From Tautonia plasticadhaerens (GTDB taxonomy: Bacteria > Planctomycetota > Planctomycetia > Isosphaerales > Isosphaeraceae), in contig NZ_CP036426.1 of NCBI RefSeq assembly GCF_007752535.1, positions 1,860,001 through 1,924,000 on the forward strand: a DNA stretch of 64,000 nt, in the 5' to 3' direction. Made by a program: the position numbers and the translations under genes. Under the pieces are notes generated by a model. It was given only the letters and a program-made list of their open reading frames with translations. It was not told where the DNA came from and ran no database searches. Positions 16,876 through 28,700 of this stretch are shown here, in pieces; positions within the stretch are counted from its first letter, which is position 1; every line of letters begins with the position of its first letter.

Positions 16876-18501
16876 TCAGCGGACCGAGCCCTCGATCCGC
16901 TTGCCCTTCTCCTCGTCATCGTCCTTGAGGTTGGTGATCATGGCCTCGGTGGTCAGCATCAGGCCCGAGATCGAGGCGGCGTTCTGCAGCGCCGTCCGGG
17001 TGACCTTGGTCGGGTCGATGATGCCGGCCTCGAACATGTCGACGTAGTCGCCCGTGTTCGCGTTGAAGCCGAAGTTGCCCCCCTTCTCGACGATCTCCTG
17101 GGCGACGACGGCGCCGTCGTGGCCGGCGTTCTGGGCGATCATCCGGGCCGGCTCCTCGAGCGACCGCAGGACGATGGCGGCGCCGACGCGGTCGTCACCC
17201 TCGAGCGAGTCGTGCAGGGCCTTGACCGCGGGGACGGTCCGCAGCAGGGCCGAGCCGCCGCCGGGGACGATCCCCTCCTCGGCGGCGGCCCGGGTGGCGT
17301 GCAGGGCGTCCTCGACGCGGGCCTTCAGCTCCTTCATCGCCGCCTCGGTCGGGGCGCCGACGCTGATGACGGCCACCCCCCCGGTGATCTTCGCCAGCCG
17401 CTCCTGGTACTTCTCGCGGTCGTACTCCGAGTCGGTCTCGCCGATCTGCTTGCGGAGCTGGTCGATCCGCTTCTGGATGTCTTCCTTCTTGCCCGCGCCC
17501 TGGATGATCGTGGTGCTGTCCTTGCTCACCTTGATCTGCTTGGCCTTGCCGAGCTGCTCGAGGGTGAGGTTCTCCAGCTTCAGGCCGAGGTCCTCGCTGA
17601 CCACGGTGCCGCCGGTCAGGATCGCCATGTCCTGGAGCATCGCCTTGCGGCGGTCGCCGAAGCCCGGTGCCTTGACGGCGCAGATGTTGAGGATCCCCCG
17701 GAGCCGGTTGACCACCAGGGTCGCCAGGGCCTCCCCCTCGACGTCCTCGGAGATGATCAGCAGCGGCTGGCCCGACTGGGCGACGCGCTCCAGCAGCGGG
17801 ATCAGGTCCCGGAGATTGCTGATCTTCTTCTCGACGAGCAGGATCAGGGCGTCGTCGAGCACCGCCTCCATCGTGGTGGGGCTGGTGACGAAGTAGGGGC
17901 TGAGGTAGCCCTTGTCGAACTGGAGCCCCTCGACGAATTCCAGGGTCGTCGACGAGGTCTTCCCCTCCTCGACCGTGATGACGCCGTCGTTGCCGACCTT
18001 GCTGACGGCCTCGGCCAGCATCTTGCCGATCTCGGGGTCGTTGTTCGCCGAGATGGTGCCGACCTGGGCGATCTCCTCCGGCTTGGTCACCTCCCGGCTG
18101 ATCGTCTCGACCAGCTCGGTGACGGCGGCGTCCACCGCCTTCTCGATCCCCCGGCGGACGGCCGTCGGGTTGGCCCCGGTGGTGATGGTGCGGAGGCCCT
18201 CCCGGAAGATGGCCCGGGCCAGGATGGTGGCCGTGGTGGTGCCGTCCCCGGCCACGTCGGAGGTCTTCGACGCGACCACGTTGACGAGCTTGGCCCCCAT
18301 GTTCTCGAACGGGTCGGGCAGCTCGATCTCCTTGGCGACGGTCACGCCGTCCTTGGTCACGGCCGGCCCGCCGAAGGACTTGCTGAGGATCACGTTGCGG
18401 CCGGTCGGCCCGAGCGTGGTGCCGACGGCGTGCGCCAGCGTGTCGATGCCCGAGAGCATCTTCCGCCGGGCGGCGTCGGAGAAGAGCAACTGCTTGGCCA
18501 C
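16876..18501 (-). CDS. groEL1: Chaperonin GroEL (copy 1, groES-linked)
   Basis: 541 residues of a full-length 60-kDa chaperonin. ATP-site signatures are [29 protein letters not shown] and [17 protein letters not shown]. The apical domain has [23 protein letters not shown] and [20 protein letters not shown], and the equatorial return has [17 protein letters not shown]. The C-terminus ends in a charged [15 protein letters not shown] rather than a Gly-Gly-Met tail, which sets it apart from copy 2. It follows groES by 117 bases on the same strand, so groES-groEL1 is the classical pair. Confidence 0.97.
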   Translation of the reverse strand: MAKQLLFSDAARRKMLSGIDTLAHAVGTTLGPTGRNVILSKSFGGPAVTKDGVTVAKEIELPDPFENMGAKLVNVVASKTSDVAGDGTTTATILARAIFREGLRTITTGANPTAVRRGIEKAVDAAVTELVETISREVTKPEEIAQVGTISANNDPEIGKMLAEAVSKVGNDGVITVEEGKTSSTTLEFVEGLQFDKGYLSPYFVTSPTTMEAVLDDALILLVEKKISNLRDLIPLLERVAQSGQPLLIISEDVEGEALATLVVNRLRGILNICAVKAPGFGDRRKAMLQDMAILTGGTVVSEDLGLKLENLTLEQLGKAKQIKVSKDSTTIIQGAGKKEDIQKRIDQLRKQIGETDSEYDREKYQERLAKITGGVAVISVGAPTEAAMKELKARVEDALHATRAAAEEGIVPGGGSALLRTVPAVKALHDSLEGDDRVGAAIVLRSLEEPARMIAQNAGHDGAVVAQEIVEKGGNFGFNANTGDYVDMFEAGIIDPTKVTRTALQNAASISGLMLTTEAMITNLKDDDEEKGKRIEGSVR

Positions 18502-18618
18502 GTGCGAAGGCTCCTGTCTGATCGGTTCGTCCGTATGATGCGATGAGGTCTGGATGGGGCCGGCGGCGGTCGCTCGGGGCGGGCGCCGCCGGCCGGGTTC
18601 GGTCGAGGCCGGGTCGGA

Positions 18619-18915
18619 TCAGCCGACGATCTTGGCCAGCACGTCGGACTCGCGGAGGATCTTGATCTCCTCGCCGTTGAGCTTGATCTCGGTGCCGGCG
18701 TACTTGCCGAAGAGGACCTCGTCGCCCTCCTTCAGGCCGATCTCGGCGCGATTGCCGCTGTCCAGGAGCTTGCCGGGGCCGACCGCCACGACCCGGCCCC
18801 GCTGCGGCTTCTCCCGGGCGGTGTCGGGCAGCACGATGCCGCCGGAGGTCTTCTCCTCGGCCTCGATCTCCTTGATCACGATCCGGTCGTCGAGCGGGCG
18901 GATGGTCGTCGCCAT
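18619..18915 (-). CDS. groES: Co-chaperonin GroES
   Basis: 98 residues from the ATG at 18915 (MATTIRPLDDRIVIKEIEAE). The mobile loop has EKTSGGIVLPDTA, and the dome region GEEIKILRESDVLAKIVG closes the protein. An upstream in-frame ATG at 18990 would add a basic stretch not found in the family. It caps GroEL rings. Encoded between groEL2 (upstream) and groEL1 (downstream). The 148-base upstream gap has no CIRCE inverted repeat that I can find. Confidence 0.97.
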   Translation of the reverse strand: MATTIRPLDDRIVIKEIEAEEKTSGGIVLPDTAREKPQRGRVVAVGPGKLLDSGNRAEIGLKEGDEVLFGKYAGTEIKLNGEEIKILRESDVLAKIVG

Positions 18916-19063
18916 GGGTGGGGTTCCTGTGCGAGGGGAGTGGAGCGGTTTATGTCGGAAAAACGTGTGTACGAATTCGGAACGGTGCATGGTCGAGGCC
19001 GGGGGAGCGTGCCCGCGATCGGGGGTCGGCCGGTGGCCCCCCGGCCTCCGCGGTCGACCGGGC

Positions 19064-20743
<1,680 letters not shown>

Positions 20744-21102
20744 GGTCGTCGTCTCCCTCCGGCGCGGTGGCGCCGGGCGATGTCGGTTGGGCTTCGGTCT
20801 CAGGTCCGGTCGGGCCATCTGCCGGTGACCTCGCCCGCCGGGTGGTGGACGACGGTCACCGTGTTCGACGCGGCATAAGGCAACTGGTGTACCACGAATA
20901 TCGATCCCCACAAACTCCTCTGTTGCATTGAGTTGCGATCCGACACCCCCGGACGCGGCTCCTGCCAAACTGGCAGACGGCTCGGCTCCCATGCCATTTC
21001 GACCGGGGAGGATCGGGCCCTTGCCCCGCGGCCGTCGAGCGAGTCTGATAGGGCCCGACGTGCCGATCAAGGACACCAAGCCGGACCCCAGGGCCCCGAC
21101 CC
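20744..21102. other. Divergent control region between groEL2 and a secreted hydrolase
   Basis: 359 bases. The part next to groEL2 (about 20870-20950) is AT-richer than its surroundings and is where the chaperone promoter should lie. It contains the perfect inverted repeat listed at 20962-20976. No CIRCE element and no coding frame with recognisable content. Confidence 0.5.
20962..20976. promoter_or_regulatory. Perfect 15-base inverted repeat upstream of groEL2
   Basis: CTGCCA-AAC-TGGCAG, both arms exactly complementary, about 220 bases upstream of the groEL2 GTG and 127 bases before the divergent hydrolase. The small symmetric arms suit a dimeric regulator site. The function is inferred from position only. 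Confidence 0.35.
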
Positions 21103-22032
21103 ATGCCGACACGATCCCTCTCCCTCGCATGGCCGATACTGCTGCTCACGGTGACGATGAGTGCCCGGGCGACCTGCCAGGCCGCCGAGCCGGTCGAACT
21201 TCGCCTCTGGCCCGGGGACGCCCCCGGTGCGACGGGGGACGAGCCCACCGACGTCCCCACGATCACCGTCTATCAGGCCGACCCCGCCACCTCGACCGGC
21301 GCCGCGATCGTCATCTGCCCGGGAGGGGGCTACGGCGCCCTGGCGATGGACCACGAGGGGCACCAGGTCGCCCGGTGGCTCAACTCGATCGGCATCACCG
21401 GGGTGATCCTCAAGTACCGCCTCGGCTCCTCGGGGTATCGCCACCCGGTCATGCTGACCGACGCCCAGAGGGCCATCCGGACCGTCCGGCAGGAGGCCGA
21501 CGCCTGGGGCATCGACCCGGCCCGGGTCGGCGTCCTCGGCTTCTCGGCCGGGGGACACCTCGCCTCGACCGTCGGCACCCACTTCGATGCCGGCGATCCC
21601 GACGCCGCCGACCCCGTCGACCGCCAGGGCAGCCGCCCCGACCTGATGATTTTGGGCTATCCCGTCGTCGCGCTCGCTACCGAGTACGCCCACGGCGGCT
21701 CGAAGCGGAACCTCCTCGGCGAGGATCCCCCCGAGGAGCTGGTCGAGTCGCTCTCGAATGAGCGGATGGTCACCCCCGAGACGCCTCCCACCTTCCTCGT
21801 CCACACGAACGAGGACGAGGGCGTCCCCGCAGAGAACAGCCTGCTCTTCGTCCTGTCCCTGCGGGAGGCCGGCGTGCCCGTCGAATTCCACCTGTTCGAG
21901 GGAGGCCGACACGGCCTCGGCCTCGGCAACGGGCTCCCCGACCTCGGCATCGGCCCCGACACCGCCTTCTCCGCCTGGCCCGGCCTGTGCCAGGCCTGGC
22001 TCGGCAAGCACGGTTTCCTCGATCGGAAGTAA
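21103..22032 (+). CDS. Secreted alpha/beta hydrolase, acetyl-xylan-esterase-like
   Basis: 309 residues. A signal peptide covers about residues 1-28 (hydrophobic [15 protein letters not shown], then an AxA-type site). [16 protein letters not shown] and [25 protein letters not shown] follow, the oxyanion region common to planctomycetal carbohydrate esterases annotated near acetyl-xylan esterase AxeA. The nucleophile is S148 in GFSAGG and the catalytic His is probably H270 in EGGRHG, with the acid in the NEDEGVP stretch. It probably de-acetylates plant or algal polysaccharide outside the cytoplasm. A second hydrolase follows in the same direction. Confidence 0.85.
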   Translation: MPTRSLSLAWPILLLTVTMSARATCQAAEPVELRLWPGDAPGATGDEPTDVPTITVYQADPATSTGAAIVICPGGGYGALAMDHEGHQVARWLNSIGITGVILKYRLGSSGYRHPVMLTDAQRAIRTVRQEADAWGIDPARVGVLGFSAGGHLASTVGTHFDAGDPDAADPVDRQGSRPDLMILGYPVVALATEYAHGGSKRNLLGEDPPEELVESLSNERMVTPETPPTFLVHTNEDEGVPAENSLLFVLSLREAGVPVEFHLFEGGRHGLGLGNGLPDLGIGPDTAFSAWPGLCQAWLGKHGFLDRK

Positions 22033-22136
22033 TCGGGCCACGCCCGGGTCTCCTCGACCGCCCCGCCGGCGAGGGACCCGGACGGCCCGCCGACCGGCCC
22101 CCAGAACCCCTCCCCTTGACAGCAAGGCCCTTCCCG

Positions 22137-22874
22137 ATGCCCATCGTCGCGCTCGTCGTCACGCTCGCCGCCGTATTGACCGCACCCGTCTCGACCGCGA
22201 TCCAGGACTCCCAGTCCAGGCAGCAGGAGAAATCGTTCGAGAAGGAAATCACGGTCACGGTGTCGCTGGACTATCTCCTGTACTTGCCCGAGGACTACGA
22301 GGATTCGGACGAGGACTTCCCGCTCCTGCTGTTTTTGCATGGCGGGGGGGAGTCGGGGGATGACCTCCAGGAGGTGAAGGCCCACGGCCCGCCGAAGCGG
22401 ATCGAGGCCGGGGAGGAGTACCCCTTCATCGTCGTCTCCCCCCAGAGTCCCGGCCGGGGATGGGATCCCCAGGCGCTCTCGGCCCTGCTCGATGAGGTCG
22501 TGGCCACCTACCGGGTGGACGAGGACCGCGTCTTCCTGACCGGGCTGAGCATGGGGGGATTCGGCACCTGGGCGCTGGCCGCCGCCGACCCGGATCGCTT
22601 CGCCGCCATCGCCCCGATCTGCGGCGGTGGCGACCCGAGGGCGGCCGATCGGCTGAAGGACCTCCCCATCTGGGTGTTCCACGGCGCGAAGGATGAGGTC
22701 GTGCCGCTGGCCGCCTCCGAGCGGATGGTCGACGCGCTCGAGGAACTCGGGGCCGACGTCAAATTCACCGTTTATCCCGAGGCCGGGCACGACTCGTGGA
22801 CCGAGACATACGACGATCCCGGGCTGTACGAATGGATGCTCGGCCATTCCCGGGTGGACTCGGGCGGGGAATGA
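22137..22874 (+). CDS. Secreted alpha/beta hydrolase, esterase/PHB-depolymerase-like
   Basis: 245 residues from the ATG at 22137. A signal peptide (PIVALVVTLAAVLTAPVSTA) is followed by YLLYLPEDYEDSDEDFPLLLFLHGGGESGDD with the oxyanion-hole HGGG. The nucleophile is S138 in GLSMGG, the probable acid D186 in HGAKDEVVP, and the His H218 in EAGHDSW. The fold and motifs match the prolyl-oligopeptidase-like/feruloyl-esterase-like secreted esterases. It lies 104 bases after the previous esterase on the same strand, so they may be transcribed together and act on the same polymer. Confidence 0.87.
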   Translation: MPIVALVVTLAAVLTAPVSTAIQDSQSRQQEKSFEKEITVTVSLDYLLYLPEDYEDSDEDFPLLLFLHGGGESGDDLQEVKAHGPPKRIEAGEEYPFIVVSPQSPGRGWDPQALSALLDEVVATYRVDEDRVFLTGLSMGGFGTWALAAADPDRFAAIAPICGGGDPRAADRLKDLPIWVFHGAKDEVVPLAASERMVDALEELGADVKFTVYPEAGHDSWTETYDDPGLYEWMLGHSRVDSGGE

Positions 22875-22889
22875 TCGGCCCAGGCCCCT

Positions 22890-23519
22890 TCAGCGGGCCC
22901 AGGCGTCGCGAAGCCGGTCGGGGAGGTCGCCGAGGCCCGGGATCTCCCCCGACCCCACCACCCGGGCCGCCAGCATCGCCGTCGCCACGTGGGACACCTG
23001 CACCCGCAGCCTCATCCGGCAGAGGAGGCCGAACCACTCGGCGAAGTCCTCGGTGGAGACGGCGATCTCCTCGGTGTGGTCGAGCTCCTGCTCGCCGATT
23101 TTCTCCACCCCGACCGCCAAGAAGGGCGTGACGTCGTTCGTCTGGTTCGCGGGATTGGCGGGATAGCGCCCGAGCGGCACGAAGACGCCGCCCCCATAGC
23201 CGGTCTCCTCGAGGAGTTCGCGGCGGGAGGCGGCCTCGGCGTCGGGATCGGTCGGGTCCATCGTCCCGGAGGGGAGGCCCGTCAGGACCTCCCCCGAGCC
23301 GTGTCGATACTCGGTCACGAGGACGATTCGCCCTTCGGGGGTGAGGGCGACGACGTTCAGCCAGGTCGAATGTTCCAGGACGTGGTAGGGCGCGATCTCC
23401 TGGCCGGCGACCGTCCGGCAGTCGTCGCTGCGGACGGTCAGCCAGCGGTCCCGGTAGGTGACCACCGAACGCTCGACGCGCCAGGGCTCGATCATTCCTT
23501 CATCATCCCCCGCGATCAT
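22890..23519 (-). CDS. NUDIX hydrolase
   Basis: 209 residues. The ATG at 23519 shares four bases with the aspS stop (ATGA), giving translational coupling; an ATG at 23495 (MIEPWRVERS) is an alternative. The NUDIX box is visible as GTMDPTDPDAEAASRREL followed by LEETGYGGG, with the REL-EE-G catalytic core. It resembles ADP-ribose pyrophosphatase-type members (WLNVVALTPEGRIVLVTEYRHGSGE). The substrate is a nucleoside diphosphate linked to another moiety, not determinable here. Confidence 0.88.
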   Translation of the reverse strand: MIAGDDEGMIEPWRVERSVVTYRDRWLTVRSDDCRTVAGQEIAPYHVLEHSTWLNVVALTPEGRIVLVTEYRHGSGEVLTGLPSGTMDPTDPDAEAASRRELLEETGYGGGVFVPLGRYPANPANQTNDVTPFLAVGVEKIGEQELDHTEEIAVSTEDFAEWFGLLCRMRLRVQVSHVATAMLAARVVGSGEIPGLGDLPDRLRDAWAR

Positions 23520-25270
23520 CGATTCCGGATGTGCAGCTCCCGGAGCTGCTTCTCCTCGACGGTGCCGGGGGCGCCCGACATCAGGTCGGTCCCCTTGGCG
23601 GTCTTCGGGAACGCGATGACGTCCCGGATGTTGTCGAGCCCGGAGTAGAGCATCACCATCCGGTCGAGCCCGAAGGCCATGCCGCCGTGCGGCGGGGCGC
23701 CGTATCGGAGGGCCGACAGGAGGAAGCCGAACTGCTCCTCGGCCTGCGCCGGAGAGAGGCCCAGGTGGCGGAAGATCATCGACTGGATGTTCGGGTCGTG
23801 ACACCGGATCGTGCCGCCGGCGGCCTCCTCACCGTTGATGACGAGGTCGTACGCCTGCGCCCGGACCTTCAACGGCTCGGATTCGAGCAGGTGCAAGTCC
23901 TCGGGCAGCGGCATCGTGAACGGGTGGTGCTCGGCGACGAACCGCGCATCCTCGGCGTCCCAGGCGAAGAGCGGGAAGCGGACGACCCAGGAGTAGTGGA
24001 ACGACTTCGGGTCGTAAAGCGTCAGCTCCCGGCCGAGCCGGTGCCGGAGCGCCGACAGGGAAGCCGAGGTCACCTCCTTGGTGTCGGCCACGATCAGCAA
24101 CAGGTCCCCGGCCTTGGCCTCGAAGCGTTCCCGGAGCGCCGACTGGACCTCGGCGGGCAGGAACTTGGCGGTCGGCCCGGTGAACTGCTCGGCCTCCGCC
24201 TTCAGCCAGACGAGCCCCTTCGCGCCGTAGTCCCCGGCGAAGGCGGTCAGCGCGTCGAGGTCCTTTCGGCTGTACTTCTCGGCGCCGCCCGGGGCACAAA
24301 TCCCCCGGACGCGACGGCCGTGCTCGACGGTGTCCCGGAAGACCTTGAACTCGGTCCGGGCCGCGAGGTCGCCGAGGTCCTTGACCTCCATGCCGAAGCG
24401 GAGGTCGGGACGGTCGGTGCCGAATCGCTCCATCGCGTCGTGGTAGTCGAGCCGGGGCAGGGGGGTGGTCAGCTCCTCCCCGGTGAACTCCCGGGCGAGG
24501 GCCTTGACCAGGCCCTCCATCGTCTCCAGGACGTCCTCGAACTGGACGAACGACATCTCGATGTCGAGCTGGGTGAACTCCGGCTGGCGGTTGGCCCGGA
24601 GATCCTCGTCCCGGAAGCATCGGGCGATCTGGAAGTAGCGATCCATCCCCGCGACCATCAGCAGCTGCTTGTAGAGCTGGGGGCTCTGGGGCAGGGCGTA
24701 GAAATGGCCGGGGTGGATCCGGCTGGGGACGAGGAAGTCCCGGGCCCCCTCGGGGGTGCTCCGGCCGAGGATCGGCGTCTCGATCTCCCAGAAGCCCAGC
24801 TCGGTCATGGCCTTCCGCATCGTCTGAGAGAGGCGGTGCCGGGCCTCGACGATCCGCTGCATTTCCGGCCGCCGGAGGTCGAGGAACCGGTACTTCAGGC
24901 GAAGCTCCTCGTTCGCCTCGCCGTCGATCTCGAAGGGCGGGGTCTGAGTGGCGTTGAAGACCTCCAGGGCCGTGGCCTGGAGCTCGATCTCCCCCGTCTT
25001 GAGCCGGGGATTCTCCTTGCCGGTGAGCCGACGGCGGACCGTCCCCCGGACACCGATCACCCACTCGTTCCGGAGGGATTGGGCCGCCTCCTGGAGGTCC
25101 TTGCCCGCCTCGGGCTCGAAGACGACCTGGGTCAGGCCCTCCCGGTCCCGGAGGTCGACGAACACGACTCCCCCGAAATCCCGGTAGGCATTCACCCAGC
25201 CGTTGAGCACGACCTCCCGGCCGATGGCCTCGGCCGTCAATTCGCCACAGGAGTGGGTCCGCTTGAGCAT
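23516..25270 (-). CDS. aspS: Aspartyl-tRNA synthetase
   Basis: 584 residues, the normal bacterial class II length. The N-terminal anticodon-binding OB fold covers about 1-105 (HSCGELTAEAIGREVVLNGWVNAYRDFGGVVFVDLRDR). Motif 2 is in MDRYFQIARCFRDEDLRANRQPEFTQLDIE. The bacterial GAD insertion lies between, and motif 3 is GGMAFGLDRMVMLYSG near the end. It charges tRNA-Asp; whether it also mischarges tRNA-Asn cannot be told. Coupled by ATGA overlap to the NUDIX gene. Confidence 0.97.
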   Translation of the reverse strand: MLKRTHSCGELTAEAIGREVVLNGWVNAYRDFGGVVFVDLRDREGLTQVVFEPEAGKDLQEAAQSLRNEWVIGVRGTVRRRLTGKENPRLKTGEIELQATALEVFNATQTPPFEIDGEANEELRLKYRFLDLRRPEMQRIVEARHRLSQTMRKAMTELGFWEIETPILGRSTPEGARDFLVPSRIHPGHFYALPQSPQLYKQLLMVAGMDRYFQIARCFRDEDLRANRQPEFTQLDIEMSFVQFEDVLETMEGLVKALAREFTGEELTTPLPRLDYHDAMERFGTDRPDLRFGMEVKDLGDLAARTEFKVFRDTVEHGRRVRGICAPGGAEKYSRKDLDALTAFAGDYGAKGLVWLKAEAEQFTGPTAKFLPAEVQSALRERFEAKAGDLLLIVADTKEVTSASLSALRHRLGRELTLYDPKSFHYSWVVRFPLFAWDAEDARFVAEHHPFTMPLPEDLHLLESEPLKVRAQAYDLVINGEEAAGGTIRCHDPNIQSMIFRHLGLSPAQAEEQFGFLLSALRYGAPPHGGMAFGLDRMVMLYSGLDNIRDVIAFPKTAKGTDLMSGAPGTVEEKQLRELHIRNR

Positions 25271-25795
25271 GGCCCGCGTCCGTCCTTCACCAGTCGAGGG
25301 GGCAGGCGATCGCCCGGCCTCGGCTCCCCGCCGCGCCGGCGTCGCAAGCTCACCAGGCTATGCGAGCCGCCTCGGGATCGTCAAGCGGCCCCGTCGTCCG
25401 ACCGTCGGGCCAGTGATCCCGGCTGCCTCTTTCCCGAGGCCATCGCCTCCCCCAGTCTTCCCCGACACCCCTCGACTCACCGCTCGACGCGACCGCCATG
25501 CACGACCTGTACGTCCCAGAGGACGCATTTCCTCTGGTTGGAGCGTCCAACCCGTTGAGATTAGCTCGAATGTCCTCCACAATCGGAAATCCTATGCGTT
25601 TTCACGGCCGAACCGAATACACAATTGCCTGACTGCATGAAATTGCCTTGACAGTCGTCAGGACCGTCTTGGATTCTGGAGCGGCACCTCGACGGGGCCG
25701 CGTGCCGCCGCAGATCGTCGGGTATGTTGGTGTATTCGCCCGGGTCGATATGAGTCGAGGGGTGCCTGTCGCCTGCCTTGAGAGGGTTGAACGCG
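25271..25795. other. Long divergent region upstream of aspS and the giant surface protein
   Basis: 525 bases. The part from about 25550 to 25670 is strikingly AT-rich for this genome (for example 25561-25650) and holds a perfect TTGACA at 25648-25653 without a good -10 at 17 bases. Small open frames here lack protein-like content. Probably holds the promoters of both divergent genes. Confidence 0.45.
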
Positions 25796-28700
25796 ATGAA
25801 GGGACGAGCGTCTGCATCGAGCCTCGTGCGCCGGAGAGCCCGGCGGGTCGCCTCGCCGACGGCCGAATGGCTCGAGCCGAAGCAACTGCTGGCGATCTTC
25901 ACGGTGACCTCCGCCGACGACTCCGGGAGCGGCACGCTCCGGGAGGCGATCCAGCAGGCGAACCAGACCGCCGAACAGGACTCGATCCGCTTCAACATCA
26001 CCCCGCAGGGGACGCAGACGATCGCCCTGCAATCGGCCCTGCCGGCCATCACCGCCCCGCTGACACTCGATGGCACGACGCAGCCGGGCTATGACCCCAG
26101 CGACCCGAGCCCGATGATCGCCCTGGACGGGTCGGCGGCCGGAGACTTCGCCGACGGCCTGGTCTTCGAGGTGGCCGCCGGGGCGGGGGCCTCGGGAACC
26201 GGTTCGACCGTCCGGGGCCTGGCCATCGGCGGCTTCGACGGCGACGGCATCATCCTCCGGGGAAACGGGCACCTGATCCAGGGCAATTACATCGGGCTCG
26301 ACCCCACCGGCTCGCTGGACCGGGGGAACGGCGCGGTCGGTCTCGAACTCGAATCGAGCAGCCGGAACACGATCGGCGGCACTTCCCCCGCGACCCGGAA
26401 CGTGATTTCCGGCAACGCCCTGCACGGCGTCCGAATTAACGCGCTCCAATCGGCCGATGCCACGGCGAACCGGATCATCGGCAACTCCATCGGCACCGAT
26501 GCGTCCGGGACGCTCGCGATCGCCAACGGCGCGATCGGCGACGGCGGCGACGGCATCAACTTCTTTGGCGGCGGCGGCAACACGGTCGGCGGGCCGACGG
26601 CCGCCGAACGGAACGTCATCTCGGGCAACCGCGGCCACGGCATCGAGTTCTTCGGGACCTCGGCCAGCCGCAACACCGTCATCGGCAATTACATCGGCAC
26701 GACCGCCGACGGCTCCCAGGCCCTCGGCAACGACGACGGGGGTATCTTCGGGCTGGGCAACGCCAATACGATCGGCGGCACGACCCCGTCCGTCCGGAAT
26801 GTGATCTCGGGCAACGACGGCCCCGGCGTCAGCTTCCAGGGGGGGCTGACCGAGGGCGACGAGCCGGTCCCGAACCTCGTCCAGGGCAATTACATCGGCA
26901 CCGACGCCTCCGGCGGGAACGCGCTGGGCAACGTCGAGGCCGGGGTCCGGCTCTTCACCGACGACGCGATCGTCGGCGGCGCGGCCCCCGGGGCCGGCAA
27001 TCGGATCGCCCACACCCGCACGGACGTCTTCGGCCGGGGGGCCGGGGTCGCGATCATCCTCTCCAGCAAGAACAACTCGATCCTCTCCAACGAGATCTTC
27101 TCCAACAGCACCCTCGGCATCGACTTCAATCAGAACGACCAGGTCTTGCCGAATGACCCGGACGACGCCGACACGTCGACCGACGGCGTCTCCAACGAGG
27201 GGCAGAATTACCCGGTGATCGCCGAGGTCTCCACCGGGGGCGGCGTCACGGTCATCCGGGGGACGCTCGACAGCACCCCCGGCACGACCTTCCGCCTCCA
27301 GTTCTTCGCCAACGACCAGGTCGACCCGTCCGGCTTCGGCGAGGGGCGGTCCTTCCTCGGCGAGACGACGGTCCAGGCCAACGCCGAGGGCGACGCCCCG
27401 TTCGAGGTCATCCTCCCCGGCCAGTTGTCGAACTCCCAGTACGTCTCCTCCACGGCCACCGACGAGGCCGGGAACACGTCCGAATTCTCCCGGTCCGTCC
27501 AGGTCGTCCCCCTGCCGGCCACCGACCTGACCGTGTCGACCTCGTTCAGCCCCAATCCGGCGACCGTCGGCAACGCCGTGACGGTCTCCGTCACGGTGAC
27601 TAACGCCGGGCCGAATCTCGCGACCGGCGTCGAGCTGACCGACCGCCTCCCCGTCGGTGCCGGCTTCGTCTCCAGCGCCGACGGCTTCCAGCCCGGCGAC
27701 TCGGGCCTGCTCGTCGCCGAGGTCGGCTCCATCCCCTCGGGCCAGAGCCGGACCCTCACCTACGTCCTCCGCCCGGGAGTGGTCGGCACCGTCTCCAACG
27801 ACGTCCGGGTCTCGACCGCCGTCATCGACCTGGTGCCGGACAACGACGCGGCCAGCGCCGACCTGATCGTCGAGCCTGAGGCGTCGCAGAGCGTCTTCGC
27901 CTTCGCCGCCGACGCCTTCAACGCCGTCGAGTCCGACGGCTCGGTCCGGATCACCGTCAACCGGAGCAACGGCGACGCCCCGGCCTCCGTCCGGTACTCG
28001 ATCGAGCTGGGGGGCTCGGCCACCGCGGGGTCCGACTACGTCGACACCTCCGGGGTCCTCCAGTTCGCCCAGGGGGAGTTCTCCCGGACCTTCGACATCA
28101 CCCTCTACAATGACGTCGCCGTCGAGGGGCCCGAGACGGTCAATTTGGTCCTCTCCGAGCCGGGCGGCGATTCGGTGCTGGCGCTCCCGTTCCGGGCCAC
28201 CCTCACCCTGCTGGACGACGACCCGACTGCGCCCCCTTCGGGGCGATTCCGGCTCGGGGCCGCGGACTTCTCGGCCGTCGAGACCTCGCCGTTCGTCACA
28301 GTCCCTGTCGAGCGGGTCGGCGGCTTCGAGGGGGAGGCCCGGGTCCGGATCCGGACCACTCCCCTCTCGGCCGTCCCGGGGGAGGACTTCGAGCCGATCG
28401 ACTTCGTGCTCGTCTTCTCCGACGGCGACGCCGCCCCCAAACTCATCCAGATCCCCCTGATCGACAACGCCGTCTACGACCCGGACCGGACCTTCGCCGT
28501 CGAGCTGAGCGACCCGGTCAACGCCCCGCTCGCCGGGCCGAGCCTCGCGGTGGTGACGATCGTCAACGACGAGCCCGCACCCACCCCGCCCGAACAGCAG
28601 CGCTTCCGGTTCACCGCGTCGACGTTCTCGGCCGACGAGGATTCCGGCACGGTCCAGGTGGTCATCGAGCGCGATTCCCCGTCGGGCGCCGCCTCGGTCG

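Noticed and set aside
25271-25795. Short minus-strand frames (for example 25350-25580) as a small gene
   Set aside because: No ribosome site, no conserved-looking protein, and the region is AT-rich and more promoter-like.
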